Positions 1 through 8,604 of a stretch of DNA of 64,000 bases are shown in pieces. This DNA is from DATKQJ01 sp035534295 (lineage in GTDB: Bacteria > Chloroflexota > Dormibacteria > Dormibacterales > Dormibacteraceae): NCBI GenBank assembly GCA_035534295.1, contig DATLSE010000039.1:14245-78244 (forward strand). The letters are read 5' to 3'. The notes below the pieces were generated by a model. The model searched no databases, was not told the DNA's origin, and saw nothing but the letters and a program-made list of their open reading frames with translations. A program made the position numbers and the translations under genes. Positions within the stretch are counted from its first letter, which is position 1, and each line of letters begins with the position of its first letter.

Positions 1-1
1 G

Positions 2-73
2 GCGGTGGTCGCGGCCAAGCGGGCCCGGCTGGAGGAGCTGAGAGCGGCGGTCGAGCGTTTGGGCAGCGCCTAG
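2..73 (+). CDS. valS: C-terminal end of a protein, probably valyl-tRNA synthetase (5' truncated by window)
   Basis: Only the last 23 codons are in the window, ending at TAG 71-73. The residues (AVVAAKRARLEELRAAVERL) form an amphipathic Lys/Arg/Glu/Leu helix. They match the style of the C-terminal coiled-coil arm of ValS, where an 'AP..VV..er.+L' segment precedes the final helix; E. coli ValS ends with a comparable segment. Placing valS upstream of cell-shape genes would fit. So little sequence is visible that another protein ending in a coiled coil cannot be excluded. Confidence 0.4.
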   Translation, partial: AVVAAKRARLEELRAAVERLGSA

Positions 74-87
74 GCCGAATCCGGCTC

Positions 88-1722
88 ATGCCTGCCTCGA
101 TACTGCTCGGCCCGGCCGCGGTCTTGCTGGCGGGCGCTGCGCTCATCCCGCTGGGCCGCCGGCACGCTCGCCTGCTAGCCGGGGCGGCCGCGTGGGCCTC
201 GCTCGCCGTGGTGGTGCTGATCTGGCGCCAGGGGGGTCAGGTGCCGCTCCAGTACAGCGCCACCCCTGGCCTCGGCGCCTCGCCCCTCGGACTCGATCTG
301 GACGCGGTCTCGCTGCTCTTCAGCGTCGCCTTGTTGGTGCCCGCCGCGCTCCTCCTCACCTTTCAGGAGCGGACTGTCCACGAGGGCCAGATCGCGCTTA
401 TGGCCCTGGCGGCGGCGCAGGTCGCCATCTCGGCCTCGAGCATGTTCCTGGCCGCCGTCGGCCTGGGCGCAGCGGCGGTCCTGCTTTGCGTTGGCCTTCG
501 CACCACTCAGCCTCGCGCCATGCGGCTGTTCTGGGCCTCCCAAGTCACCGCCGGGACTCTTCTATTGCTGGCCTCGGCCTCGACCGAGGCCTCGGCCGGC
601 ACTTCGGTCTGGAGCGCCATCCCCGCTGGCGGGCTGTCCCCCGGGGCGTTCGCTCTACTCGCCGGAGCCGGCCTGCTGAGCTGCGGACTTCTGCCCTGGC
701 GCTGGTGGCCGACCCGTGCCTGGCACGGCCCCAGCATGGCTGCCGGCACCCTCGCCGTGGCCGTGGTCATGCCGGTCGGACTGAGCCTGCTGGCGCGCGC
801 CTATAGCGCCGGAGCTGGCACCTGGCCCAGTGCCTGGTTCAACCTCGCGCTGGGCGCGCTGGGCACGGCGGTCGCCCTGGCGGCGGGACTGCGAGCCCAG
901 GCGGCGAGCGACCGCCGCGGCTGTCTGGCCGAGATGGTGCCATTGCAGGGCGGCCTGGCGCTGGCCGCCCTGGCCCTGGGCACCCCGATCGGCCTGGCTG
1001 CGGCGGCGACGGCCGTTCTTGCCACCCAGGCTCTGGCCGGGATCCTGCCCCTGATACCGGAGTCGCGCTCGCGCGTCGTATTTTGGGGCCTCGCCATCGG
1101 AGCCGGAGTTCCCCCCGGCCTGGTCTTTGGAGCCAGGCTCCTGAGCCTTGAGGCGGCCTTTGGATCGGGCCCTCTGCCGGCACTCTTCGCACTCCTGGGA
1201 ATGGCCGCGTGGCTCCTGGCCATCGCGGCCCTGGTGCGCTCGGTCCGGTTACCGGGAAGTCGACGGAGCCGGCGCAGTCCGGGTTCGATCCCCGGAGTGC
1301 TGCTGGGCGTTGGAGCGTCCCTGGTGGCCGGAGTGGGGCTGGGCGCGGCCGAATCCGCGCTCGCGATTCCGGCCGCGGCGGCTCTGGTCCGCTTCCCCCC
1401 GGGGACCCTCAGCGGAGGTCTGGCGGGGGTCACGACGGCGAGCGGGAGCTGGCCGTCCCTGGAGCTGGCACCACCCATGCTGGTGCTGCTCGTGGTGGCC
1501 CTGATGCTCGCCCGTCCGGCACTGCCGCCGCCGGATGAGCCCGAGCTCCCCGCCTTCATCGCGGCCTCCGCTCACCTGCCCCAGATCCCGGCGCGCATGC
1601 GGCGACGCCCCAATCTGGGTGGGGTGCTATCGCTGCGCACATTGGGGGCGGCGGCCACCAGCTCCAATTCCTGGTATTGGCTGGTGGTGATGGCCGTCCT
1701 GGCTCTGGTGGTGACGCGCTGA
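88..1722 (+). CDS. divergent antiporter-like membrane subunit (NuoL/M or HyfB-like)
   Basis: A 544-residue, strongly hydrophobic protein with about 14 predicted transmembrane segments starts at ATG 88, just after the upstream stop. Residues around 200-235 follow the family pattern 'G..P...W.P.A...PS......' seen in proton-pumping NuoL/M/HyfB subunits. A later segment reads SDRRGCLAEMVPLQGG where the family has 'DLKRLLAYSS...G'. The TM5 glutamate and TM7 lysine normally needed for proton transfer are not seen at the matching places. It is the first of four consecutive membrane genes and its stop overlaps the next reading frame. The assignment is by pattern only. It may be a degenerate or repurposed membrane-arm subunit rather than a working pump. 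Confidence 0.5.
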   Translation: MPASILLGPAAVLLAGAALIPLGRRHARLLAGAAAWASLAVVVLIWRQGGQVPLQYSATPGLGASPLGLDLDAVSLLFSVALLVPAALLLTFQERTVHEGQIALMALAAAQVAISASSMFLAAVGLGAAAVLLCVGLRTTQPRAMRLFWASQVTAGTLLLLASASTEASAGTSVWSAIPAGGLSPGAFALLAGAGLLSCGLLPWRWWPTRAWHGPSMAAGTLAVAVVMPVGLSLLARAYSAGAGTWPSAWFNLALGALGTAVALAAGLRAQAASDRRGCLAEMVPLQGGLALAALALGTPIGLAAAATAVLATQALAGILPLIPESRSRVVFWGLAIGAGVPPGLVFGARLLSLEAAFGSGPLPALFALLGMAAWLLAIAALVRSVRLPGSRRSRRSPGSIPGVLLGVGASLVAGVGLGAAESALAIPAAAALVRFPPGTLSGGLAGVTTASGSWPSLELAPPMLVLLVVALMLARPALPPPDEPELPAFIAASAHLPQIPARMRRRPNLGGVLSLRTLGAAATSSNSWYWLVVMAVLALVVTR

Positions 1723-2261
1723 GCGCGCTTCTGGCCGTGCTTGCCGTCGCCCTGGCCTGGACCGGCGGATCTCTGGTCGCGCTCTCCGACGGCCGTCGGG
1801 GGCTCGCCCTGGGCCTGCTCCTGGCCGCCTCCGCGATCGGGCTGGCTCAGAACCCGGTGCAGACGGCCGCGCAGATCGGGCTGATCGTGGGGCTCGGCGT
1901 GGCCGGCGCCGGTCTGCTTCTGCTTCAAGGACCGACGGGCTGGGGCACGCTCGCCGCCGGCAGTACGCCCCGCCTCATCGCCAGCCTGGGTGCACTCTTC
2001 GTGCCCCTGGCGTTTTGGGCCTACGCCCTGAGCCGGCTCGGCGGTCCAGCTCTACTCTGCGGTCTGCTGATCGCCACAACGGGGGCCATCCGGGTGCTCT
2101 CGGCGGGATCCCGCGCCCCGGCCCTGGCTGGGCTGGCGCTGCTGGCCCTCGGCGCCGGTGCGATGGCGGGGTCGCCCTGGGTGTTCTACGGGGGACTGGC
2201 CGCGGGCCTGGTCTTACTGCCCTCGCCGGTGCCGATATGGGGTCGACCAAGTGAGGATTGA
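1677..2261 (+). CDS. polytopic membrane protein, possibly HyfE/NuoK-like
   Basis: A 194-residue protein made almost entirely of hydrophobic helices (about six) with very few charges. The frame is open from TTG 1677, inside the previous gene; GTG 1737 is a plausible alternative start and would give about 174 residues. Its position between two antiporter-like genes and its size suggest the HyfE-type small subunit of hydrogenase-4-like complexes, but I see no diagnostic motif. The next gene starts at GTG 2251, overlapping its end by 11 nt, so the products are probably made together. The function is unassigned beyond membership of this membrane cluster. Confidence 0.4.
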   Translation: MAGGDGRPGSGGDALSALLAVLAVALAWTGGSLVALSDGRRGLALGLLLAASAIGLAQNPVQTAAQIGLIVGLGVAGAGLLLLQGPTGWGTLAAGSTPRLIASLGALFVPLAFWAYALSRLGGPALLCGLLIATTGAIRVLSAGSRAPALAGLALLALGAGAMAGSPWVFYGGLAAGLVLLPSPVPIWGRPSED

Positions 2262-3408
2262 GGCTCCGCGAGCGCTCCGCGCGGCGGCCGGCTCGCTCGC
2301 CCCCACACACTTGCTGGGCGCCCTGGCGCTGGGCTCGGTGCTCGTCGCGGGCCCCGGTATCGCTCTGATTCGCCCCGAGCGGGTGCTGCTCGCCGCCATC
2401 CTCTTGAGCGTGCTTCTGATCGGCCTTTTGAGCGGATCCCGCAGGTGGGCTCTGGCCCTGTTGCTACCCGGCCTGGCCGCCGTTGTGCTCGTCGCGCTGG
2501 CCGTGGCCGGCCCCGGCGTGAGCTGGACCCTCCTCGTGCTGTTGGTGTTGGTCGGGGGTCAGATCGCGCTCGAACCCGCTCTGGCCCTGCGCTCGAACCT
2601 ACGCGGTCCCGCGATCGCCGTCCTGCTCTTAAGCGTCGGAGAGCTGCTGCTTCGCGCTCCCAACAACCCTGGCCTGGGACGGGTGGGAGCCCTCAGTCTG
2701 GCCCTCTTCATCCCCGCCCTGGCCGGACTGGCACCGTTCCACCGCCAGCCCGACGCCGCAGCTCCGCTGCTTGCCTCGAGCCTGCTCTGGACCGCACTGG
2801 TCGCGCCCGTGGTGGCGCTCAGCCTGCCCCTGCTCCTGACTTCGCGCCTGAACGCCGACGAGGCCTCGGTCTTCAGCTCCGTCCTCCTCGCCGTGGGCCT
2901 CATGAACCTGGTCGTGGGCACCATCGGGGCCTGGCGCGCGAGCGAGATCGATCAGGCCTGGCACTTCTCCTGCGCTGCCGATTGGGGGCTGGTCCTGGTC
3001 GGTCTGGCACTTTGGAGTCCGGATGGCCGCGCGGCCAGCTTTCTGGCCCTGCTCGGCATCACCGCCGTGCGCCTCCCGCTCTGGGCCTGGTCGCGCCGCC
3101 CTGGGCGCGAGGAGCACGAGCCGTCCGGGGGACTGAGCTTGATCGTGGGCGCAGCGCTGGCCGGCGCCGCCCCCTTCGCCGGATTCAGCGCTCGGCTGAT
3201 CCTGCTCCGGGCCAGCGCCGCCGTCTCCTGGCCTCTGACCGTGGTCTTGATCCTGCCCCTGCTGCTCTGGCCCCTGCACTCTCTCCGGCTCGGTCGAAGC
3301 CTGGGCCGCCCGGGCGGCGGAATGCGCCTGGGGGTGGGAGTGGTCCTGGCCGTGAGTCTGGCTCTGGGCCTGCTGCCTGGCCTCTTCCTCGGTCTGGCCG
3401 GTGACTAA
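2251..3408 (+). CDS. divergent NuoN/HyfF-like antiporter-type membrane subunit
   Basis: This 385-residue polytopic protein starts at GTG 2251, overlapping the previous stop. Residues about 155-175 read LAGLAPFHRQPDAAAP, which parallels the NuoN/HyfF motif '(A)G..PFH.W.PD...GAP'. Near residue 300, PFAGFSARLILLRA parallels 'P..aGF.gK..lf.a'. In each of these segments the conserved lysine is absent or replaced: Arg stands in the 'GF.gK' motif and Trp in the segment after the PFH motif. The gene therefore looks like a genuine but eroded member of the complex I antiporter superfamily. It sits third in a four-gene membrane cluster with no hydrogenase or NADH-oxidising partner nearby. Proton-pumping activity is doubtful. 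Confidence 0.5.
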   Translation: MRIEAPRALRAAAGSLAPTHLLGALALGSVLVAGPGIALIRPERVLLAAILLSVLLIGLLSGSRRWALALLLPGLAAVVLVALAVAGPGVSWTLLVLLVLVGGQIALEPALALRSNLRGPAIAVLLLSVGELLLRAPNNPGLGRVGALSLALFIPALAGLAPFHRQPDAAAPLLASSLLWTALVAPVVALSLPLLLTSRLNADEASVFSSVLLAVGLMNLVVGTIGAWRASEIDQAWHFSCAADWGLVLVGLALWSPDGRAASFLALLGITAVRLPLWAWSRRPGREEHEPSGGLSLIVGAALAGAAPFAGFSARLILLRASAAVSWPLTVVLILPLLLWPLHSLRLGRSLGRPGGGMRLGVGVVLAVSLALGLLPGLFLGLAGD

Positions 3409-3543
3409 ATTGGCCCGCCCTGACGCCCGCGGTGCCATCGGCCGCAGGACACTGGAGAGTGAGCCCCAGAGCCGGCGCCGGCAGGTCTTAGAGCCGGTGG
3501 TGCGCTCCGCGGTCGCGCCTGAGCCGCGGGTCTAGGTTCGAGG

Positions 3544-4230
3544 ATGTCCCTCTCAGCCCAGCTCGCGGCCACCCTCGCCCTTCTAGTCTTCCCCGGAGGG
3601 TTGCTGGCCCTGGCCGTGGGTGCCCTGGCCGAGGTGCTCGCCTCTCGGCTGGGGCTCGCGGCCGCGGCCCCAGGTGGGCGAGCCTGGGTCGCCCCCGCGA
3701 TCGCCATCAGTCTCCTTGCCTCAGCTCAGCTGGCGATGCCGCTGAGCCCCCTCTCCCCGCTTGACAGCGACCTGGGGGTGGCACTGGTGGCGCTGGCGCT
3801 GGTTGGCTGGCTGGCCTGGGCCGACCTCGGCGGGGCGGCGTCCGCGCGACGATTGCTGATCTATCAGGGACTGTGGTCGCTGGCCGTCCTGGCCCCGGGT
3901 ATCCCGGCCCAGAACCTGCGTCCCCAGGTGGTGGCCGTGCTCTTGGTGCCCGGGGCGACAGAGGTCAAGGTCCTGGCCGGTGTGCTCTACGTGCTTTGCC
4001 TGCCCGGACTGCTGGGCCTGTCGGCCCGGGCGCCGATGGCGAGACCGATCCGGACCCTGCTCTGGTTTCCGTACTGCGGCCTGTTCGTGTCCGAGTTCAT
4101 CTTTCCTGGCTCCGGCGACGCCGCGGGCGCCGCCCGATTCATCGCTTTGAGCCTTCTGTTGGCGCTCTTCGTCCTGGCTCTGGCGGGGCTCTGGCGGCGG
4201 CACCCGCTGCGATGGCCAAATAACTCGTAG
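3544..4230 (+). CDS. membrane protein resembling NuoH/HyfC
   Basis: A 228-residue protein from ATG 3544 with about seven hydrophobic helices. The middle section (P.IAISLLASAQ.AMP, then SDLGVALVALALVG, then ASARRLLIYQ) follows the order of features in NuoH/HyfC: a long helix, a 'dig.....l' helix, then 'gs.Ra..Q..sYE'. It is shorter than NuoH (about 330) and lacks the loop glutamates that line the quinone cavity. A 135-nt gap without an evident gene separates it from the preceding membrane gene. It is interpreted as the last subunit of the membrane cluster; the homology is by pattern and uncertain. Confidence 0.4.
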   Translation: MSLSAQLAATLALLVFPGGLLALAVGALAEVLASRLGLAAAAPGGRAWVAPAIAISLLASAQLAMPLSPLSPLDSDLGVALVALALVGWLAWADLGGAASARRLLIYQGLWSLAVLAPGIPAQNLRPQVVAVLLVPGATEVKVLAGVLYVLCLPGLLGLSARAPMARPIRTLLWFPYCGLFVSEFIFPGSGDAAGAARFIALSLLLALFVLALAGLWRRHPLRWPNNS

Positions 4231-4342
4231 GGCCCTAAATATTGGTGCGATAACCGCGCCGGAGCACCACCTGGAGTGTATTATCGCGCTGGGGATCGAG
4301 TCCGGCCCAAGTCCAGTTTCTGCACGCGTCCCAGAACAAAAC

Positions 4343-5401
4343 GTGAACCTAATCAACTCGCTTCTCGGCATCTGGTCGGCGGACATGGGGGTGGACCTCG
4401 GTACCGCCAACACGCTGGTCCACGTGCGTGGCCAGGGTGTGGTCATCGACGAGCCCTCGGTGGTGGCGGTGAGCCGGCGTAGCGGCCAGGTCCTGAGCGT
4501 GGGGGCCGAGGCCCGGGCCATGCTCGGGCGCACACCGGCGGACATCGTTGCCCTGCGTCCACTGCGCGATGGGGTCATCGCCGATTTCGACCAGGCCGAG
4601 CAGCTCATCCGCTACTTCATCGCCCGCGCCCACGATCGCCAGTGGCACGTCTCGCATCCCCGGCTCCTGCTCGGCGTCCCCTGCGGGGTGACCGAGGTCG
4701 AGCGGCGGGCGGTGATCGACGCCGCGCTCAGCGCCGGTGCCCGCGAGGCGCATCTGATCGAGGAGCCAATGGCGGCCGCGATCGGCGCCGGACTCCCAGT
4801 CCAGCAGGCGGGCGGATCGATGGTGGTCGACATCGGAGGCGGCACCACCGAGGTGGCGGTGATCTCACTCGGGGGCGTGGTCGCCGCGTCCTCGATCCGC
4901 ATCGGCGGGGACGAGATGGATGAGGCCGTGATCCAGTACGTGCGCCGCAATCTGGGCCTTCTGATCGGAGAGCGCACAGCGGAGGAGATCAAGCGCTCGA
5001 TGGGTTCGGCCTTCCCCTTCGCCCAGGAGCGCTCCTTCACCGTCCGCGGCCGCGACCTCATGAGCGGACTCCCCAAGGTGGGCGAGCTGACCACGGCCCA
5101 TGTGCGCGAGGCCCTGGCTCCAGTCCTGGTCGAGATCATGCGCTCCATCCGCTCCACCCTCGACGCCGCCCCCCCCGACCTGGTTGCAGACGTGGCCGAA
5201 TGCGGAATCGTTCTCTGCGGGGGAGGCGCGCTCATCAGCGGCCTGGACCAGTTGGTCGCGCACGAGACCCTGATGCCGGTGCGCGTGGCCGAGGCGCCCC
5301 TGGCCTGCGTGGTGCGCGGCACCGGGGTGGTGCTGGAGGGGCTGGAGACGATGAGCCGGCTTTTGGTCAAGGAGCGTCGGGTGCGCGCCCTCAGGTACTG
5401 A
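4343..5401 (+). CDS. mreB: rod shape-determining protein MreB
   Basis: A 352-residue actin homologue forming membrane-bound filaments that orient the elongation machinery. The phosphate-1 loop DMGVDLGTANTLV (about residues 14-26), the phosphate-2 loop VVDIGGGTTEVAV (about 160-172), the GGDEMD segment and the C-terminal CGGGALISGL adenosine motif are all present. The length is normal for the family (about 340-350). The start is GTG 4343, from which the typical short N-terminal lead into the nucleotide-binding fold follows; no clear Shine-Dalgarno is visible. A TATTAT element at 4279-4284 could be its -10 box, leaving a leader of roughly 50 nt. It is first in the mreBCD-PBP2-rodA operon. Confidence 0.97.
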   Translation: MNLINSLLGIWSADMGVDLGTANTLVHVRGQGVVIDEPSVVAVSRRSGQVLSVGAEARAMLGRTPADIVALRPLRDGVIADFDQAEQLIRYFIARAHDRQWHVSHPRLLLGVPCGVTEVERRAVIDAALSAGAREAHLIEEPMAAAIGAGLPVQQAGGSMVVDIGGGTTEVAVISLGGVVAASSIRIGGDEMDEAVIQYVRRNLGLLIGERTAEEIKRSMGSAFPFAQERSFTVRGRDLMSGLPKVGELTTAHVREALAPVLVEIMRSIRSTLDAAPPDLVADVAECGIVLCGGGALISGLDQLVAHETLMPVRVAEAPLACVVRGTGVVLEGLETMSRLLVKERRVRALRY

Positions 5402-5426
5402 GGCCGGCGTTGACCAGGTCGATGCC

Positions 5427-6239
5427 TTGAGGCGCTCCCGGGTATCGCCGGCGCGCAGCTTCGCCCTGGTCGCGTGCGCCCTGCTGGCGATGCTCTTTGT
5501 ATTCCAGACGCCCCTCATGACCGCCCCGGCCGCCTCGATGCGGGGCCTGATGGCACCTCCCGAGCAGCTTGCCACCTCGCTCTGGGGAGGGCTGGGCCAG
5601 GGTCTGTCGGTGTTCGGCGACATCTCCAGTCTGCGCGCGCGCAACCGCAGCCTGGCGGCCCAAAACCAGGCCCTTCAGGCCCAGATCGCCGGCCTGCAGG
5701 CGCAGGGAGCCGAGAACCACAACCTGCGCTCGGCTCTCAACTTTGAGCGCAGCTTCGGCGGCGCCATGGTGGCGGCCCAGGTCATCGCCGAGAGCGCAGC
5801 CGGGCTGGACTCCAGCCTGACGATCGATCGCGGTTCCAGCAGCGGCGTCGCCCCGGGCATGGTGGTGGTCACCGGCGGCGGCCTGGTCGGGATCGTGAGC
5901 GCCGCCGCGGTCGCCTCGGCCCAGGTCCAGACCCTGGCTGATCCGCGCCTGCGGGTCAATGCCTACACCGCCACCTCGCAGCTCAACGGCACCGTCAGTG
6001 GGGGGCCCGGCGCGTTGCTCATGAGCGTCATTCCAAGCCCTGGCGTGGTGGCCAGAGCGGGTGAGGCGGTGCTGACATCGGGGGTGGGTGGGGAGTTCCC
6101 ACGCGGCATCATGGTCGGGCGCGTTGTGAGCTTCGCCAGCCGGCCGGCGGCGATCCTGGAGTCGGCCCGGCTGGCCTGGGCCAACCATGTCACCCAGATC
6201 AGCGTGGTCTTGGTTCTGACCTCATCCCCCGGTCGATGA
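5427..6239 (+). CDS. mreC: rod shape-determining protein MreC
   Basis: A 270-residue bitopic protein with one N-terminal transmembrane helix (about residues 10-28). A coiled coil rich in Asn/Gln/Ala heptads follows (about 68-105), then the beta-barrel domain with the family's 'DRG...GV..GM.VV...GLVG.V' signature (about 130-155). It links MreB to PBP2. The start is TTG 5427, 25 nt after mreB. Its stop overlaps mreD (ATGA at 6236-6239), so the two are translationally coupled. Confidence 0.94.
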   Translation: MRRSRVSPARSFALVACALLAMLFVFQTPLMTAPAASMRGLMAPPEQLATSLWGGLGQGLSVFGDISSLRARNRSLAAQNQALQAQIAGLQAQGAENHNLRSALNFERSFGGAMVAAQVIAESAAGLDSSLTIDRGSSSGVAPGMVVVTGGGLVGIVSAAAVASAQVQTLADPRLRVNAYTATSQLNGTVSGGPGALLMSVIPSPGVVARAGEAVLTSGVGGEFPRGIMVGRVVSFASRPAAILESARLAWANHVTQISVVLVLTSSPGR

Positions 6240-6721
6240 GCGTCCTCCGCCTTTTTCTCCTCTTCCTTTTGGTCCTGCTCCAGGTGACGCTGCTCGACCG
6301 CCTGCCCCTGCTCGGGGTGCCCTCCGCACCACTCCTGGCGGTCGTGGTGGTCTGGACCTGGACCCGGGGACCTGCCGGGGGCATCGGCGCCGCGGTGGGC
6401 GCTGGGCTGCTCTTGGATCTGTCGTCTTCGGCTCCGCTGGGAGTCCACGCCCTGGCCCTTTTGGCCGCGGCCGCGGTGGCGGCCGCAGCCGCCCGCCATC
6501 TGACTCCGCGCGCGCCCTGGGTCGCGCTCACCGCCGTCGCCGCCGCCGCCGCCTACACCCTGAGCCTGGCCCTATCCGGCCTCCTCCTGGGCTGGGCTCG
6601 CCCCCTGCCGGGGCTCGTCCTCGGGCTCAGCCTGGGCGCTGCAGCCGGCGCTGCCCTCATCGCCCCGCTTGCACTCCCGGTGCTGGGCCGGATGGCGGGA
6701 TCGGACCGGTTGCGGGTTTGA
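6236..6721 (+). CDS. mreD: rod shape-determining membrane protein MreD
   Basis: A 161-residue polytopic protein (about five helices) of the usual MreD size. It starts at the ATG that overlaps the mreC stop and ends in a TTGA overlap with the PBP2 gene. The short N-terminal 'LRLFLLFLLVLLQVTLLDRLPL' type helix and the later 'GLLLDL' segment suit MreD. Sequence conservation in this family is low, so the call rests heavily on its position between mreC and PBP2. Confidence 0.85.
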   Translation: MSVLRLFLLFLLVLLQVTLLDRLPLLGVPSAPLLAVVVVWTWTRGPAGGIGAAVGAGLLLDLSSSAPLGVHALALLAAAAVAAAAARHLTPRAPWVALTAVAAAAAYTLSLALSGLLLGWARPLPGLVLGLSLGAAAGAALIAPLALPVLGRMAGSDRLRV

Positions 6722-8601
6722 TCGAGGCCGGGCGAAGGGGCAGATCAGCCCGGAGCTTGCTCTGGACTCCGGGCGGAGACAACCGCCTGCTGGCGGCGTC
6801 CCTGATCGCGCTGCTGGCCGCCTCCATGCTCGGCCTGCGCCTGTACCAGCTCCAGGTCCAGCAGGGGGGTGCCATGGCCGCGCTGGCCTGGTCCAACAGC
6901 ACGACCCGGATCGTGCTGGAGCCGGATCGGGGCGTCATCTACGATCGCCACGGCACCCCGCTGGCTGTGAACCAGGCGGCCTATACCCTGCAGGCCGTGC
7001 CGGCGCAGCTTTCCCCCCAGGCTTCATCGCGGGCGCTCGAGCTGCGCCGCCTGGCCAGCTTGAGTGGTCGTAGCCTGGCCCAGTTGACCCAGCTCCTGGA
7101 GAGCCCGAAGAACTACTTGAGCCGGGTCAACCTGGCCACCGGGCTCGACCCCGCGCAGGCCCAGGCGGTGGAGGAGCTGCTCCCCAGCCTGCCCGGGGTC
7201 TACCTGCCCGCGACTCCGCAGCGAACCTACCTCGAGCCGGAGGTGTTCAGCCACATATTGGGCTACACGGGCAGCATCAGCCCGGCCCAGTATCAGCAGC
7301 TGCGTCCGAGCGGCTATGCACCCACCGACAGCATCGGCCAGCAGGGCCTCGAGGCCGGTCTCGAAAGAGAGCTGCGCGGTCAGAGCGGCTGGCAGGAGGT
7401 CCAGTACGACGCTGCCGGCAACCCGGTTCGGACCCTGGCCAGCAGTCCCGCTGTGGCCGGCGACAGCGTGTATCTGTCCATCGACGCCGGATTCCAGGCC
7501 GCCACCGACGGCTATCTCCGCCAGGAGCTGGCGCGCGCTCACAAGGTGGCCGGAGCGGCGGTGGTGGTGGACACGCGGACCGGCCAGGTCCTCGCCATGG
7601 CCTCAGAGCCCACCTTCAACCCCAACCTGTTCAGCGCCGGGATCAGCAGCAGCGCCTACCAGCAGTTGCTGGCGGATCCCGGCCGCCCGCTCTACGACCG
7701 CGCTCTGGACGGTCTCTACGCGCCCGGATCGACGTTCAAGATGATCACCGCCGCCGCCGCGCTGCAACAGGGCACGATCTCCCCGTCGACGACCATGGAC
7801 TGTCCCTCGCAGATCACCTACGACGGCTGGACCTATCGCAACTGGGCCGGTTATGACATGGGCACGATGAACGTCGAAAAGGCGATCGCGGTCTCCTGCG
7901 ACACCTTCTTTTACCGCACTGCGCAACAGCTGGGGGACCAGCAACTGAGCGCCTACGCGCGGGACTTCGGGTACGGAGTCGCCCCTCAGATCGAGATCCC
8001 GGGGGCGGCGGCGGGGGTCGATCCCAACGCCGCCTGGCTGGCCCAGAACTGCCCCGCGGGAACACCGGCCTGCGTTTGGGATCCGGGCCAGACCCTGATC
8101 ATGGGGATCGGACAGTCCTACCTTCTGACCACGCCCCTGATCCAGGCCATGTACATCAGCGCGGTGGCCAATGGAGGCACTCTGTGGCGGCCCAGCGTGG
8201 TCTCCCGCACCACCACCGCCTCCGGCGCCGCGATCTCGACCACCCTGCCCCAGGTCGTGGATCAGGTTCCGGTCTCCCCCCAGGCCATGGACGTGGTCCG
8301 AGCCGGGATGCATGATTGCCTGGTCGCCCCCTACGGCACCGGATATGTCCTGCGCCAGATGCACTTCAGCTGGGATGGGGGGTGCAAGACGGGGACGGCA
8401 CAGTACGGTGGTTCGGGCACCAACCTGCCCACCCACGCCTGGTTCGCACTCTTTTCTCCCTATCAGAATCCCGAGATCGCGGTCGTGGTCCTGATCGAGA
8501 ACGGTGGCGAGGGCAGCGACGTCGCCGCCCCCGTGGCCGGGGAGATCGCCAACTATTACTTCGCCCATCGCGCCCAGATCCTGGCCCCGAGCGGGATCTG
8601 A
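6718..8601 (+). CDS. mrdA: penicillin-binding protein 2 (elongasome transpeptidase)
   Basis: A 627-residue class B PBP: a single N-terminal membrane anchor (about residues 22-42), then the PBP dimerisation domain starting near 'DRGVIYDRHGTPLAVN', then the transpeptidase domain. Active-site motifs are STFK (about residue 338, serine nucleophile), SCD (about 392; SxD is usual in the PBP2 class) and KTGT (about 557). It cross-links peptidoglycan during side-wall elongation together with RodA, encoded 3 nt downstream. The TTG start at 6718 overlaps the mreD stop. Confidence 0.95.
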   Translation: MIEAGRRGRSARSLLWTPGGDNRLLAASLIALLAASMLGLRLYQLQVQQGGAMAALAWSNSTTRIVLEPDRGVIYDRHGTPLAVNQAAYTLQAVPAQLSPQASSRALELRRLASLSGRSLAQLTQLLESPKNYLSRVNLATGLDPAQAQAVEELLPSLPGVYLPATPQRTYLEPEVFSHILGYTGSISPAQYQQLRPSGYAPTDSIGQQGLEAGLERELRGQSGWQEVQYDAAGNPVRTLASSPAVAGDSVYLSIDAGFQAATDGYLRQELARAHKVAGAAVVVDTRTGQVLAMASEPTFNPNLFSAGISSSAYQQLLADPGRPLYDRALDGLYAPGSTFKMITAAAALQQGTISPSTTMDCPSQITYDGWTYRNWAGYDMGTMNVEKAIAVSCDTFFYRTAQQLGDQQLSAYARDFGYGVAPQIEIPGAAAGVDPNAAWLAQNCPAGTPACVWDPGQTLIMGIGQSYLLTTPLIQAMYISAVANGGTLWRPSVVSRTTTASGAAISTTLPQVVDQVPVSPQAMDVVRAGMHDCLVAPYGTGYVLRQMHFSWDGGCKTGTAQYGGSGTNLPTHAWFALFSPYQNPEIAVVVLIENGGEGSDVAAPVAGEIANYYFAHRAQILAPSGI

Positions 8602-8604
8602 CCC

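Noticed and set aside
7891..7900. PBP2 motif 2 is SCD rather than SxN
   Set aside because: SxD is normal in PBP2-type class B enzymes, so it is not an anomaly.
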